From Antrodiella citrinella (taxonomy: Eukaryota; Basidiomycota; Agaricomycetes; Polyporales; Steccherinaceae): a stretch of 64,000 nt of DNA. The stretch is from NCBI GenBank assembly GCA_004802725.1, contig SGPM01000119.1, positions 1 to 64,000 on the forward strand, read 5' to 3'. This document shows positions 23,311 through 35,024 of this stretch, one piece after another (position 1 is the stretch's first letter; every line of letters begins with the position of its first letter). Under the pieces are notes generated by a model. The model was not told where the DNA came from, ran no database searches, and saw nothing but the letters and a program-made list of their open reading frames with translations. Position numbers and translations under genes: made by a program.

Positions 23311-23832
23311 GGTGGGTACTACCGCGACGCGTGATGTGAAATGTGCCTCATTTTTACTGGCTACATCATCCCGGTGGATCTATTCTATGCATTTCTGTCG
23401 CTTACAATGCTAGTAGGGCAGTTAGATACGATGTCTCGATGCGATGTGAGGTCATGAGTGTGTGGCCGTACCGATGTGAGCGTGCGCCCGCTTTGAGCAA
23501 TCTCTGACCGAGCGGCGTAAACTGAAATGCGACCCAGGATTCCCAGTGTGCTACATCATCTACTCATATTACTCTGATCTGCTTTGCTTCGTCGTCGCAG
23601 CTGCCCAAATTTCCTTCCGTCTTTCATTGCCGTCGCCCATCTCGTCGAAGGCTGAAATGAACGCAGCGAATTCGCAAGCTGTGCGGTCGTAAAACACACG
23701 ACTCTCTGAGATGGCCGTGTCAGTGGCTGTCGTCTCGTCGCAATCTAGCGCCTGCAACATGAACAACAACAACTGTGCCCTGCCGTCGCTGGTTTCTTCC
23801 AATATTCTCTCCCTTCCACCTCGTCGTCGTCG
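23311..23832. other. Intergenic, no supported gene
   Basis: The gap contains the D-lactate dehydrogenase 3' UTR and the promoter of the mucin-like gene. A 77-codon minus-strand frame (23569-23802) has no recognisable features. Confidence 0.4.
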
Positions 23833-25381
23833 ATGGCATGCGTCCCGACGCCCACCGACACGCTTTTTGGTACCGTCGTCGCTGCTAACCAGGTGACGAC
23901 GGTCACCACCGTTTTTACGACGTTGCCGCCCGTGTTAACGACCGCCTTCACGCAAAGTTTTTTGGGTTCGTGCGTAGACGAGAATGGAGATGCAGTGGAG
24001 AGTGTTAGCTCGGGTGTTGGGATTGGTGCTGGGTGTGAGACATTGACTGTTCCGTTCGTGAGCACGCTTGATCGTGAGTCTGCTTTCCTCCGCCTCGAGT
24101 TATAAATTGGTTGGGACATGCTGGTCTGCAGATTTGCAAACAGACTGGTAGAACCTTGCTGTCTCATATGGGGATCTAGTCGCTGTGAATTTTGGAGCGA
24201 GTGGTCTATTGCTTGATTCCATGCGACTGGGTCAAAGCTATAGCTAATTTACATCGTTATTTTTCTTAGCTGGAGGCCAAACTGTTCTCACAATCCCAGT
24301 TGTGTCGACTACCTTCCAAACGACAGTAATCCCTACTTTGACTCTGTTCGACACATGTCCTGACCCAGCGGATAGTTCCCCGACACCTCCTTCGCAGCCA
24401 CCGCCCGCGCCTCCTTCGTCTACATCTTCTACTACGCCTTCATCTACATCCACGCTTACGCCTCCACCTGCGTCTGCTTTTCCTACACCGACGGGATCTT
24501 CTATCCCAACCCTCATCACGCCTGTCGATACGGTCGTTACTCAGGTCCCGACTACGCTCCCGGAAGGCCTCACAGTGCTTGAATGGGTCACAAGCACGCG
24601 TACATATTCGCCGACAGTTATTATGATCCCTAGTCCTAGCCCGACCAATAGCGGAACAAGTGAAGCTACCGACAAGAATGGCGATCCCCACATCATGCTT
24701 GCTCCAATCCTGGGCGGAGTTATTGGAGGTTTCTTTATTCTCATCGCGTTGGTTGTCTTGTTTTGGATGGTCTGGTACGTTTCTTGTATCCCTTATCTCT
24801 CAGAGTACCTAACTCATCGTGTTCCGTTCGTTAGGCGGAGACGACGCTCATTATTCCGTAGAGCTCCACAACAGAACAGGTCTTACTACGACGCTCCTCC
24901 TCTCCAAAACTACGAACCAGATCCCGAGCCCAGACCCTACGAGTACGGCCTCGTTGGCACGAACAGCTCGCACCCCTCGCGTGGGACATCCCTCACGTCG
25001 CTCGGATTCTCTGCACGAGACCGGTACGACAGCATGAGCCCGCTCACCGCACAGCCTACGCCGAGCGCATGGCAAGGGCCCAACCCTACGATCCGTCCTG
25101 TCTCCCAGTCCGGCGACTACCTTATGGGAGATACCCTGCAGCTGAAGAGACCGGCGTCGTGGTCATCGCCTACGAAGCAGCCTGAGCCGCAGGCTCCTGC
25201 TCCCGCGCCCGCGCCGGAGAAGCTGGTTGATGTAGGTGATGAAGAGAGGGACTCGGTGGCCCCGCAGCTGAGACGGCCGAAGAGTATGCTGTATGTTGTC
25301 AATCAGGATACGAACGTGCGCTCGCCGTCGGTGGCATCTGTAGCTTTGCCTGGCCCCGCGAGTCCCACTCATCGTTCATGA
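23833..25381 (+). CDS. Ser/Thr/Pro-rich single-pass membrane protein (mucin-like)
   Basis: Exons 23833-24073, 24270-24774 and 24835-25381 give 430 residues. The N-terminal half is rich in Thr/Ser/Pro (TTVTTVFTTLPPVLTTAF; PPSSTSSTTPSSTSTLTPPP), typical of O-glycosylated wall or surface proteins. One membrane helix follows (APILGGVIGGFFILIALVVL), then a basic stop-transfer cluster (RRRRSLFRRA) and a cytoplasmic tail of about 170 residues with Pro/Tyr-rich and Ala-Pro repeat stretches (APAPAPAPEK). No classic signal peptide starts the protein, so an upstream exon may be missing or the helix may act as a type III signal anchor. The layout resembles fungal wall-stress sensors or small mucin-like proteins, but no WSC or other domain is present. 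Confidence 0.65.
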
Positions 25382-25910
25382 ACATCATGATGGTTGGATG
25401 TGCTTCTTGGAGTGTGGATCTGTTGGGAAATTTTGGGAGGGTGTGGGGTGATCACCGGTTATGGACTATGTTTTCTCTTTCTCTTGCATGTTTTGATTCT
25501 GCCGCATTGCTTTGCTTCGCTCTGTGCATATGGACTTTCTTGGTTTTTCGTCTTGTAGACACTCCATGGACACTGACAATACACATCACTTCTAATTGAG
25601 GTTATATCATTAATGAACTGCAGGTTGGAGACTGCTGGAGAGCGAACTTGGCATTGTGCCTACGCATTTTGTTAACCAACACGTTGAGCTATCGCTATCG
25701 AACTGAGTCCCAGAGGAAGAGTAGGAGGTAGCCTCGTGCTATGCAGTCAGTGATATGGCGTACAGCTTCAATTGACAGGTATTATTGACCACTCATCGGT
25801 GCGTACCGGATCCCGTTCCATTATATAGGGTCATTCGTTATCATGATGTCTAGTAATGTTTCCTATGCAGAGCCTCTTTCCCCAAAGTGTCTCTATACAG
25901 AACCGAGTGG
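25382..25910. other. Convergent 3' intergenic region
   Basis: The space between convergent stop codons has no supported gene. Plus-strand frames running into the J-protein gene (25856-26533) are antisense open frames. Confidence 0.4.
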
Positions 25911-26793
25911 CTAGACTGGTTTGTCGGCGGTCCTGTCACTATCCAATGCCACGTCGTCGGAGAGTGTCAGTTGCGCGGTACGCTGCAGGCTTCCCTGATA
26001 TTCCGACCGAGCCTCCGCACGAGCCTGCGCGTAGTCCTTGGCAGATATCATCGTCTGCCTTCGAGTCGAATAGATCTGTGCCACGAACGCGCCAACAGTC
26101 TGTCGTCCATGACAGAATGAATGGGTCAGTGGCACCAGCCGTGACAGTAAGCGCGACGCACAAAGACAATGGTACCCAGCATAAGTCTATCCTTCCACTT
26201 GTCACTGACCACCGGCCCGGCAAAGGGCAGCTCAGCTTTCTTGCGCTGCTTCGCCTTCCACATCGCCGAAGTCAAGCCATGGTGGGCCTTCTTGGGATCG
26301 ACACGTTCCGTATCGCCCGAGGGAAGAACGCGCGACCTGCCACGGAGCACATCATAGGCCGTACTGATGGATTGAAACCTGGCTTGGACGGTGGCGGCAG
26401 GCAACGAGCGGTTGACCGGGGAATCTGGATGGTATATTCTTACCAAGTCATAGTCTACAATGCAACGTTGGTGAGACTAACTTCATGGGCAAGGAGATAC
26501 AAACGAACATCTTGCCTTTACGTCCTTGAGTGATGCATTGCGAGGCAAATGGAAGATCTGGTGAGGGGAAGGATTTGCGTGGGTAGGGTACGGATATGGA
26601 TTCGCGCTACTGTTTGATGTGTATCTGCAAGATACGAGGCCGGCGCGAGAGGGAAGGACGCAAGTGCCAAGCAGTGTTCTTAGCGCAAAATGTGGCGACC
26701 TAAAGTAGCAGAGTTGGGTAAAGAATGAGTACACTTGTAGAAGGTACGAATCAGATGAGCATTGCGCAATGCACACCTTGTGACGCCTCGCAT
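25911..26793 (-). CDS. J-domain (DnaJ/HSP40) protein, probably mitochondrial, one membrane span
   Basis: The first coding exon is only 17 bases (26793-26777). Splicing gives an N-terminus MRGVTRSPHFALRTLLGTC, arginine-rich without acids, like a mitochondrial presequence. The J-domain begins NPSPHQIFHLPRNASLKDVK, continues across an intron as ARYYDLVRIYHPDS with an intact HPD tripeptide, and ends FQSISTAYDVLRG. About 60 residues later a hydrophobic segment split by an intron (LMLGTIVF / TVGAFVAQIY) forms a likely membrane helix. A charged C-terminus follows (AKDYAQARAEARSEYQGS), ending at TAG 25911-25913. J-proteins stimulate Hsp70 ATPase; the membrane anchor suggests action at an organelle membrane (compare DNAJC4-like proteins). 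No Gly/Phe or Cys-rich region is present. Confidence 0.8.
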
Positions 26794-27392
26794 AAGTCGA
26801 AAGGACTCTTCCTGTGGCAATCGTGGAACTTGGTCCCTTCAACAGATTGACGAAGAAGAGAAGCCTACTTACAAACTTATAGAGGATGACAAGTAGAATA
26901 CCGGAGAAAGGGTGAAGTGAGCGCGTCGTGTTCAGATTCTCCGGCCGCTCAGCGCTCAGCCTCTAAGGGGCGTCTATGGATAAGCACAAATCGGCATCAG
27001 TCCGGCATCGGATCTGCTGCATAGCACGTTCTCTATATTTTCCTCCATTTTCCTCCTCATTTCACGTCTGCTCATATGGACGGTGCGGTATAACGAGAAA
27101 CGATTATCGATGTTTCGTTATGTTGAGCATGCATGGACCGCGTTGTGGACCATGCTGCATGCTAGGGAAAACTAGGCTGCGCTGGGAGTCTACCAGCTGA
27201 TCAGGATGCGGGGCAATCTGCGGATCTATTCTCTTCGTAAGGTTGGTCCCGTTCCTCGATTCCTTGCATTTCACTGTTAATCACAAGCCAGCCGCGGTCC
27301 TACATAAGGTCGAACTCGGTTCAACAAGACTCGCCACTTTTATTGTCTCTTTCACGCCCGACTACCTGCTACGCCCCGCCTCTTCTGCCATC
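26794..27392. promoter_or_regulatory. Divergent promoter region, J-protein / small membrane ORF
   Basis: About 0.6 kb between head-to-head starts. No clear TATA box and no supported gene. Confidence 0.35.
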
Positions 27393-27548
27393 ATGCGACG
27401 AAGTTTCGAGCAAATCTACGAGCATCCCTCGTTTGACTTCGACCCATCTCGGAAAGAGCAGGCGACCATCTGCGCCGTAGTCGGTGCAGCCGTTGCTGTC
27501 GTATCCACCGTTGCGGCAATTGGTCTCAACGCTGTACCCAATCCGTGA
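27393..27548 (+). CDS. Small single-span membrane protein, 51 residues, possibly spliced
   Basis: The ATG at 27393 opens MRRSFEQIYEHPSFDFDPSR, then a helix TICAVVGAAVAVVSTVAAIG, and ends LNAVPNP at TGA 27546-27548. The stop TGA lies inside a perfect donor GTGAGT. If this is spliced to the acceptor TTTGCAG at about 27606, the frame continues with PTPPGPVESIYTRLYIQ and beyond, so the C-terminus may be longer. No family is recognised. A charged head plus one Ala/Val helix is compatible with a small mitochondrial or ER membrane protein. The evidence is codon continuity and the helix only. Confidence 0.4.
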   Translation: MRRSFEQIYEHPSFDFDPSRKEQATICAVVGAAVAVVSTVAAIGLNAVPNP

Positions 27549-28368
27549 GTACTCAAACCGACCTCCCCTACAGTCGACCGGAGTTCATTTCCCCTCAGAT
27601 TTGCAGGACTCCTCCCGGGCCTGTAGAATCAATATATACAAGATTGTATATACAAGATTGTACATTGCTGTACACTATGTGCGTCACTCGTCCCCCCTTG
27701 CATTCTCGTCAGGGTTGACTGACCCGACCCTTCAGGCGCACCTACATGTGCATTCTTGAAACGAGAGACGAGCTTGTCTCATATTCGCCTGTACATCCAT
27801 CCCCCAGCTGACCCTTCCTTCATATTCCCACACTTTCGCTCATGACCAACCACGCTCATCACGTTCTCCTTTCTTCTGGCTTCTTCAAGGTCGTTTTCGC
27901 CATCATGACACCCGTCTCTCTGTTGTGTGTACATCTCTACTTGTAACTTTGTCATCGCTCTGGCTAGTTTGTATGTATCATTATCGCAATCTATCTTCAT
28001 CTATTATTTCTCTCGCCCTTGCACGATTCCTTTTTTCACCCTTCTTGCGCTTCCGGTGAACGCGCAGTCTGCGGCCGAATGTACTTGCAGCACATGTAAG
28101 TGTCTGCTTTGCAGCGTCTGAGAACACATGCTGACGCCTTTGGTAAATCAAAGGTTCTAGTCCATCGAGGCCCATCCTTGGTTTCCATCGATGACCGCGC
28201 TATTCGAAGTTAACGTTCAGTCATATGGCAGGTCTGCGTCGAAGCACTGTCAGGAACTTACCTGAGCCTCACACCTCTGCATGACCGCAGCCGGCTCTTG
28301 GTACTTGAACTTAGCCTGCATCGTCCTTTACACACAAACACAGTTCTTGCCTAGATCGAATACTCACA
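27549..28368. other. Intergenic with a 14-bp perfect tandem repeat
   Basis: The region holds the downstream part of the small ORF and the leader of the MYND gene. Two copies of TATATACAAGATTG lie head to tail at 27633-27660. No other gene is supported. Confidence 0.4.
27633..27660 (+). repeat. Two-copy 14-bp tandem repeat
   Basis: TATATACAAGATTG is repeated exactly, directly adjacent. A third partial match (TACATTG) follows. Confidence 0.8.
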
Positions 28369-30828
28369 ATGGAATCCCCGGCTGCTGATGACATTTGCAG
28401 AGCACTCAACGGCCTGACCCTGGGCAATGACCCCGCAGGAGGAATCAACCCCCTCCAACGTTTGCCTTGCGCAAACTACAATGTCGCGAAAAGCTGGACA
28501 TGCCCTAATGCGATAGTATTCCATTGTAGCGTCTGTCATCTGGTCTCCTACTGCTCAGAGGTGAGTCGCCAACCTGATGATTATACATCACACTATGCTC
28601 ACCTGTATCGCAGACTTGTCAGAAGCAGCACTGGCCATCCCACAAACGCGGTGAGTATCTGAGTCTCTCCGGCTCGTGTGTTGCCATGTGCTAAGTGATG
28701 CGCGGTAGACTGCAAAGACCCATTGCTATCGCCAGACTGGCTGACTACTTGGGAATCTCAAGAAAGGAAACCAACTTTCATCGGCAACAACACTCCTATG
28801 GATGACTTGGCGGCAAGCGTGAATTACGGACAAAGCAGACACCTGTAAGACTTCTTGCAATTGACCACAATATTCACTGACAAAGCTTTGTCCGTCTGTG
28901 CAAGATGGGGGAATATACCAGCGATCGACATACTCAACTTAGAGAAGAACGAAGGTATAGCGGCCTCTCGAGACCTTAAGTTGGCCTTTATAGGTCCGTC
29001 AATTCCTTCTTGCATCTACCACGCACTGGCTGAGCATCCTATCAATGTAGCTTCGGGAGACCTTCGCGACCTGATCCATACAGTCAACCAGATACCGCTA
29101 GATTACACCGGCCAACTGACCGTGCTTCTCAACGACAGAGACGCGACGGTCACCATACGGAACTTGCTCATCCTCCTGATCCTAGGCAGAGAACCTGATA
29201 CCGCTAAGGCCGCAGAGCTGGCTCTCCACCTTTGGTATTCTGCGTTTGTGCAAGCGAGTCATCAGACGGCGATTCTGTCCCTTGCGCTCTCTGTCGTGGA
29301 GGAGCTGAAGAAGCCAGCCTTCGCGATAAAGCTCGGATCGAAGGCGAGCCTTTCGGTTTCTTTCGAAGAAAAGATGACCACGGTAGGATTTTTGGCTTTC
29401 CTGAGTTCTAAATATGACTTCGAGCAAGCTCAGACAGAGTTCCAACGGGTTTTGTGAGTTACTTGCAAAGTGTTACACGACGTTTAGCTAACGGTGCGAC
29501 GTCTCATTCAAGTCTCAGCCCGGAACGCGAGGATTTCGTGCACCGTCATTATCTTGACCTCTAGCCTTCCCACCGTCTGGCGCACGACATTTTCCGTCGC
29601 TTCGGCTTATTGCTCCCCTTTGGCGCACCCAATGCTTATTTCAACCAACCAAACCGGTTCCTCTTCTCCAGGGAATGCGAGTGGCCGCAATATGATTTTT
29701 CTAATCCACTGCACTCTTGGGAGTAAGCAGACACACCTCTACCTTGTGTTATGGTATGCAACATTCTAATCTCTGTACGTTCGCAGTATGCCCACAGTCC
29801 TAGCTGCAGGAAAAGCCCACGGCGTGCACCGCGCAGACCTCTTCCGCTCTCTCTACTTCTACCTCACCGACGAATTCCGCACCTTCGCAGACCGGATACA
29901 ACGCTTCCAAATCTCGTTCCACATGCTGTGCGACGACACGAAGGTCGTCGCTACTGGGATCCGTCAAGGTGTTTATATGAATGCTGCAATACCAAGGAAC
30001 ATTCTCTTCGATCGGATCGACGTCTCGAACATTGTTGACCAGAACTATTTGGGTGTGAATTCCGTCGTGGCGTCTTGGGGTCCATTGTTGAATAAGAATA
30101 ATCGCCACGCGACGCTGTTGGGTTACTTCATGAACTGGGTCATGTTCGAGCCGAAAGCGAAACCCGGTCACGGGTCGCCGGAGAAAATGGCCGAGTGGGT
30201 GAAGGAGCGTATGGATGCAGCGCAAGTACGTCTTCAATCCATGCGCTACACAGTACTAGTTTTGTATACTGATCTCGTCCACGTCAGTTGTCGCTTGCCA
30301 CTATATTGATGAAGGGCCGTTACAACGATGCGATATACGAGGCAGTCTACGACAATTCTGCTGCATTCGTGGGGTACCTCAACAGGCTGGGTGTCGCGCA
30401 GCAAGCACGCGTTGTCAACCTCAAACTCAAATCAGCCCATACCATCGTGCTTTATGTATGTCGTATCTCCTTTATCTCAAAGGCCACAATGCAGATTGAC
30501 TGTCCAATCCTGATAGCGCCAGTTCGCACGTCTTGGTGACTCGTCCAACGCACTTCCGTACCTCCCAGACGAAGAGAGTTGGTATCTAAAGGTCCGTTTA
30601 CTGTTTACTCCTAGACTTCATTCTGTTTGTCATTTGACGTACTCAACGTCGGCGCCGTCTTTGTAACAGCTATATTTGTGCTCCCACGCATTCACTGGCC
30701 GAACGATTGAATTCGGTCCGTACCAGGATGCCAATCAACGAATGAACATCTTGACTCTTGAGTTCTTGTCTCTTCAGGAGGAGCGAAGTATCATAACACA
30801 AATAGATTGCAACGGAAGGCCACACTAG
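28369..30828 (+). CDS. MYND-type zinc-finger protein with DUF4470-like region
   Basis: The start ATG 28369 gives MESPAADDICRALNGL. About ten short exons splice in phase. The MYND finger spans residues 30-90: PCANYNVAKSWTC, FHCSVCHLVSYCSE, then across an intron TCQKQHWPSHKRDC, giving the usual C/H ligand set. After a linker, splicing at 28859-28907 yields LWGNIPAIDILNLEKNEG, the typical start of the fungal DUF4470 domain, with ASGDLRDLIHTVNQIP and LTVLLNDRDATVTIRN after it. The remaining 350 residues (RADLFRSLYFYLTDEFRTFA; NRHATLLGYFMNWVMFEP) are alpha-helical. The protein ends ...EERSIITQIDCNGRPH at TAG 30826-30828. MYND fingers mediate protein-protein contacts; this combination is expanded in basidiomycetes, but its role is unknown. 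Confidence 0.8.
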
Positions 30829-31222
30829 CCTACAACAACAATGTATATAAGTGCACGATGAATGTTATGATCAAGGGATGAGCGTCGATAACGACGTATG
30901 AGACGTGTATCAAGGAGGGCGTCGGGGAGAGACATACGTGGAGGCAGAAAAAGCATGTAAAAAAAACTAAAGATGGGTGAAAAAGCAGTGTGTGAGAGTC
31001 GTGACGGTAGATGAGAGCGAGCTAGAAGGGGAGCAAAGAAATGGTAAATAAATAGATCTCACAAGCAAAACGGGATCGGGTAAATGCCATATACAACAAC
31101 CCAGGTACATTATTCCACATCACATATTACCATTCAGTCAACTTGAAGCAAACGCGTCGAGTCTGTCACGTCCGTAATCCAATCCCAAGAGGGAAGATGG
31201 GCCAAGGAAGAAAGCGCGGAGA
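30829..31222. other. Convergent 3' UTR region
   Basis: 394 bases between convergent stops, A-rich in parts (AAAAAAAC near 30959), consistent with two 3' UTRs. No gene seen. Confidence 0.5.
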
Positions 31223-34200
31223 CTAGAAGAGGCAGACAAAGTTGCTGGGGAAGACGTGTCGGCCGGGCTGTCGCCTGGCTTCGTCGAGCAATTCACCGCT
31301 CCACCACCCATCTTCAGGCGTGTCTGTGACAGCGATGATATCGCCTTGCTGGAAGTCGAACTCTTCGTCGATCACGGCTTGGTAATCGTACATGGCTTTG
31401 ACTGGTAAGAGGCACTTCATCGTCAGTATACATTGCGTTATCGCAGAGTTGTCACTACACACCATAAAACAAAACACCTCGTCCGTCCTCGGTATACTGC
31501 CCAGTAGGAGGTTGACTCTGCCTCTGTGCCTGAGGTTGAGGCGAAGGCGCAGCATCCCTTCCAATGCCTTGCTGAGGGTATCCAGCCATTGGCGGTTGTC
31601 CCTGCGGCAGCATCTGCGGCTGGTTCCCATAATAAGCACCCGCGTTTGCGGACGGGTTTCTCTGCACCAGAGCGCCAGGTGCGTCGCGACCGTTATTCGT
31701 CTGCATGTATCCCATCGGGGGCTGCCCATAGCCTTGAGGCGCAGGAGGACCCTGACCATATGGTGTCTGTGGCTGATTCATGTAAGACTGCTGCTGAGGT
31801 GCAGGTGGTTGCGGCGGCGGCGCTTGGGGATAAGATGGCGGGTAGCCTGAAGGAGGAGGTGCGCCATAGTTCTGTTGGTTCACTGGTGGGTAACTGGGTT
31901 GACGCTGAGGCTGCTGCTGCTGCTGCTGCTGGTAAGAGGGTTGCTGCTGTTGTGGCGGAGGAAGTGGCTGCTGTGGCGGGACGCCACGATAAGACCCTTG
32001 CTGCTGAGAAATGGAACCCTGCTGGTGGTGGGACTGAGCTTTGTATACGTCGGCCATCGAATCCATAGCAACACGTCCGTCAGATCCCAGAGCAATACCA
32101 ACACTATTCGGACTGGTCGGCCGTTGCTGATGAGCGGACATAGGGGGCACAGAGATAGAGTTGTTCGGACTGGCTCCACGGTCCATATTGTTCATGCCCT
32201 GATTGTTCACACCAGGTGCGGGTACACGGTAGCTGTTACGGCGATTTGCAGAGGCAGGTTGCTGCTGGGTCTGCTGCTGCTGAAGGACGGGACTGACAGC
32301 TCGAGAAGGTGGTCGGAAAGGCTGAGGACTGGGGCTACGACCTTGTGCTCCGATGCCGGCTTGCCCGCCTTCGGCGCTGAAAGCCCTATTGTGACCTTGA
32401 GAAGGAGCAGGCTGAGCCAAATTGCTCTGTCTGCTTCCTGGTCTGCTGGTGATCTTATGCTCCCCGGGAAGCGATTGTTGGTAGTTAGCCAGCAACTCTT
32501 GGGTCTCGTACTGTCCTTGGGCGATACCAGCAGGCGGACTAATGAAAGCAGCAGTAGGAGGGTTGGGAGAAGACGGACGAGATGCGGTAACGCTTGGCGG
32601 AAGACTACCAACCACGATTTCAGCGGAACGACGATAATCGCGGTTGGGGGGACCACCACCGCGAGAGCCAGGTGGAGGAGATAAGTTGGAGGAGTTGTCG
32701 AACGAGCCGCGACCGTTCGTCTGCGCAGCCTGTTGAACCTTACGGTTACTGGCATTGCTACCCGCACCAGCCCTGAGTTGCTCCATTTGCCTCGCAAGTG
32801 GATCGTCATCCTGCCCGACCGCAGGGAGGCCAGTAGATCCGTTCTGAGCGACGGATGGTCGAGCCTGAGGATCTTTAGACAGATCAACCCTGTACGCATG
32901 ATCGCCCACCTTGAGCATTGTCTCTTCAGTAGGAGCAATTGGCTCTGCATTCGCGTCAGCCGGACGCATTCCCAGTGATGTTCGTGACAAGTCCTGAGAT
33001 GAGTAGTTGCCATTCGGTCCGTTCTGGAAGCCGGGCGGCAATGACTGTCGGGCACTAGCACGGCTTTGCGAACGAGAGTTGCCATTGGCGACCTGAATTT
33101 GTTGATCGTCCGGGCGTCGACCTCCGCCAGCGCCGACGCCAGCGGTATTGATAACGGACGAGGGATCTTCTTCAGGTTGAGGTGGAGGTAGCATACCACC
33201 TGGCCTTGGCCGCTGAGAGATGCGCTCAAAATTGGCGGGATGAGAAGTGTTTTGTTGAGACGAGGGAGGGACGGCATCGGGACTGGCGAAGTTGATGAAC
33301 GGTAGAGGGTCAGGAATAGCGTTGCCAGTGCCGTAGTCGCGAACAAAGTTCTCCATGTCTTTCTCGGGCTCAAGCTGCTCAAGAGAGAGTCGCAGCTTCT
33401 CGCAGGACTACGGGGACCCCGATGAGCGATAACATAAGATGGTGATGCAACGAATGGCGCACCTCGTCATCCGCGACACAAACGGTGGACACTGCGTTGG
33501 CATACGCCCACATGTTGTCTTTCATAAACTCTGCCCGCTCTTCTTCAAGGTCTTGACAACTATCACAGAATGCCTTCCAATCCACTTCCCATCGACTTAC
33601 GGTATCCTGCAGCACACGAGTGAAGTTGGCGAAGTCCCTTTCGTTCCCTTGTACTGTTTGGTGAAGGCGATCTAGTTTCAGATGTATCTTCTCCAACTCT
33701 TTGCCCTGCTGGAGTGTGGATTGGGCGGTAAGGGCGTTGATTCGCATGCAATCACCTTCGTACTTCTCCCTCGCCTTCTGCACAAATCCTTCATGCGTCT
33801 GCTTCGTCTTGAACTCCTTCTCAATGGCAGCTTGGTAGGTCTTCTTGTGGTGCAACTGCTTGTTCAGGAATTGATTCGTCTGCCCTTCCAAATCATTCTT
33901 TATCTGTTGAGCGACTTGCATGTGGAATGTGGCTTGCTTGTCAGTTTCGATTCGCATGATATCCATCGAAACCCGCAGCTCGCTGTCAAAAAGCTGTCAG
34001 AGCCTCAGCGATGGAGTCTACGTGAACCGAACATACCCAATCTCATCTCTACCAAGAGTGAATTTGGCTAAGGAAGCTAATCGCTTGGCATACTGCTCCT
34101 CGATCATGGCGCTGATGATATAGTCAGGCTTGAATGAGTCTGAAGAGTACGACAATGTACGTACCGTTCTTTCCAAAAATTGCGCAGCTCCTCAACGGTT

Positions 34201-34361
34201 CTGGTAGCACCACGCATTCGTGCAAACAAAACATCGACTCCGCCATCCCCGAGACCCCAGAAGGCGTTGCAGAAATCGTAGGACGAATTGGCGAATTCAG
34301 TGGAATGAGCCCGGACGAATTTTGATAGGGAGGTCGTCGACGGCTGGCGCCGTGCAGACAT
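31223..34361 (-). CDS. F-BAR and SH3 domain protein of the Cdc15/Imp2/Hof1 group
   Basis: The start ATG 34361 gives MSARRQPSTTSLSKFVRAHS. Exons 1-3 encode an F-BAR domain of about 260 residues: FANSSYDFCNAFWGLGDGG, MIEEQYAKRLASLAKFTLG, FLNKQLHHKKTYQAAIEKEF and FTRVLQDTVSRWEVDWKAF. A disordered middle of about 600 residues, rich in Ser/Pro/Gln, follows, with runs of glutamine from a CAG-type repeat. After a last intron the SH3 domain reads VKAMYDYQAVIDEEFDFQQG...DGWWSGEL...FPSNFVCLF (TAG 31223-31225). The total is about 975 residues. The group bends and scaffolds plasma membrane at the contractile ring, septum and sites of polar growth, and its SH3 binds proline-rich partners. Long plus-strand frames opposite the middle exon are antisense artefacts of its biased composition. 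Confidence 0.9.
31911..31931 (-). repeat. Trinucleotide microsatellite coding polyglutamine
   Basis: Seven CTG units on the plus strand are read as CAG codons on the minus strand, inside the disordered region of the F-BAR protein. Interrupted CAG/CAA tracts continue on both sides. Length variation between strains or alleles is likely. Confidence 0.8.
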
Positions 34362-35024
34362 GGTGACGGTTGATGTGTAGGAGATGTGTCCGCGAGAAGG
34401 TATATCGAGAGGAAATAGTCGTGGCGGTGAGTTGACGAGGTCTCAGTCAAATAGGCGGTGCTTGAATCTGTCGTTTATTGCGCGCACTGATGGTGAAACT
34501 GCGGGTACCGCCTATCAGCCGCGATGATGAAGACGCAAAAGAAGAAGAAAGGCACCTACCACACACAGGTCCACAACGAAGCTCAAGCCGTAGGGAGATG
34601 TGAGAGAAATGGTACAGACACCTAAGAGGGGCAGGTGGTCAATGTCGGCGAAGATACTCCGATGGAAACTCACGTACTTTACAATCGTAAAGTGCTCAGC
34701 AAGAAAGCGTGAAGACAAGAAGAATAAGCCGAGCTTGTCGGGCACAACAGCGACGAAAGAGATAGAAACCCGAACTGACGATGTCGGCTGTGGCTCTCTC
34801 AGCCTCTCTCCTGGGCCCTCGCTTATTATTTTGTGTATCCTTTTTACAGACATGTCACTGCATAAATAATTATTTAAACCGTCACGGACGCGCTACTGTC
34901 ACATACACGTGACATGTTGCCTGTGACTCTGTGTTTAAAAGCCCGCGTCGGCCGTTTCGTTCATCTCTCTCCCTCTCCTCCTCGACTCTTCCCCTCTTCC
35001 CCTTCCCTGCGATACCTCTTCACA
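34362..35024. promoter_or_regulatory. Bidirectional promoter, F-BAR gene / 1025-residue orphan
   Basis: 663 bases between head-to-head starts. A TTTAAAA element at 34934-34940 lies 85-91 bases before the plus-strand ATG, followed by a pyrimidine-rich leader (CTCTCCCTCTCC...) at about 34965-35020, typical of fungal core promoters. A 112-codon minus-strand frame (34515-34853) has no recognisable feature. Confidence 0.45.

Noticed and set aside
25856..26533. 225-codon plus-strand frame
   Set aside because: It lies antisense across the J-protein exons, which have an intact J-domain and consistent splicing.
26794..26842. Longer N-terminus for the J-protein beginning near 26842
   Set aside because: That frame would start with TTG. 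The ATG at 26793 with a 17-base exon fits both phase and presequence.
31392..32684. Long plus-strand open frames opposite the F-BAR gene (up to 269 codons)
   Set aside because: They are antisense to a Gln/Pro/Ser-rich coding exon whose codon bias keeps the other strand open. They show no domain and a composition of Leu/Arg repeats.
32207..33382. 391-codon minus-strand frame overlapping the main F-BAR exon in another frame
   Set aside because: It starts from a position inside the real exon and encodes Leu/Arg/Ser-biased sequence without homology. The SH3-linked frame is the true one.
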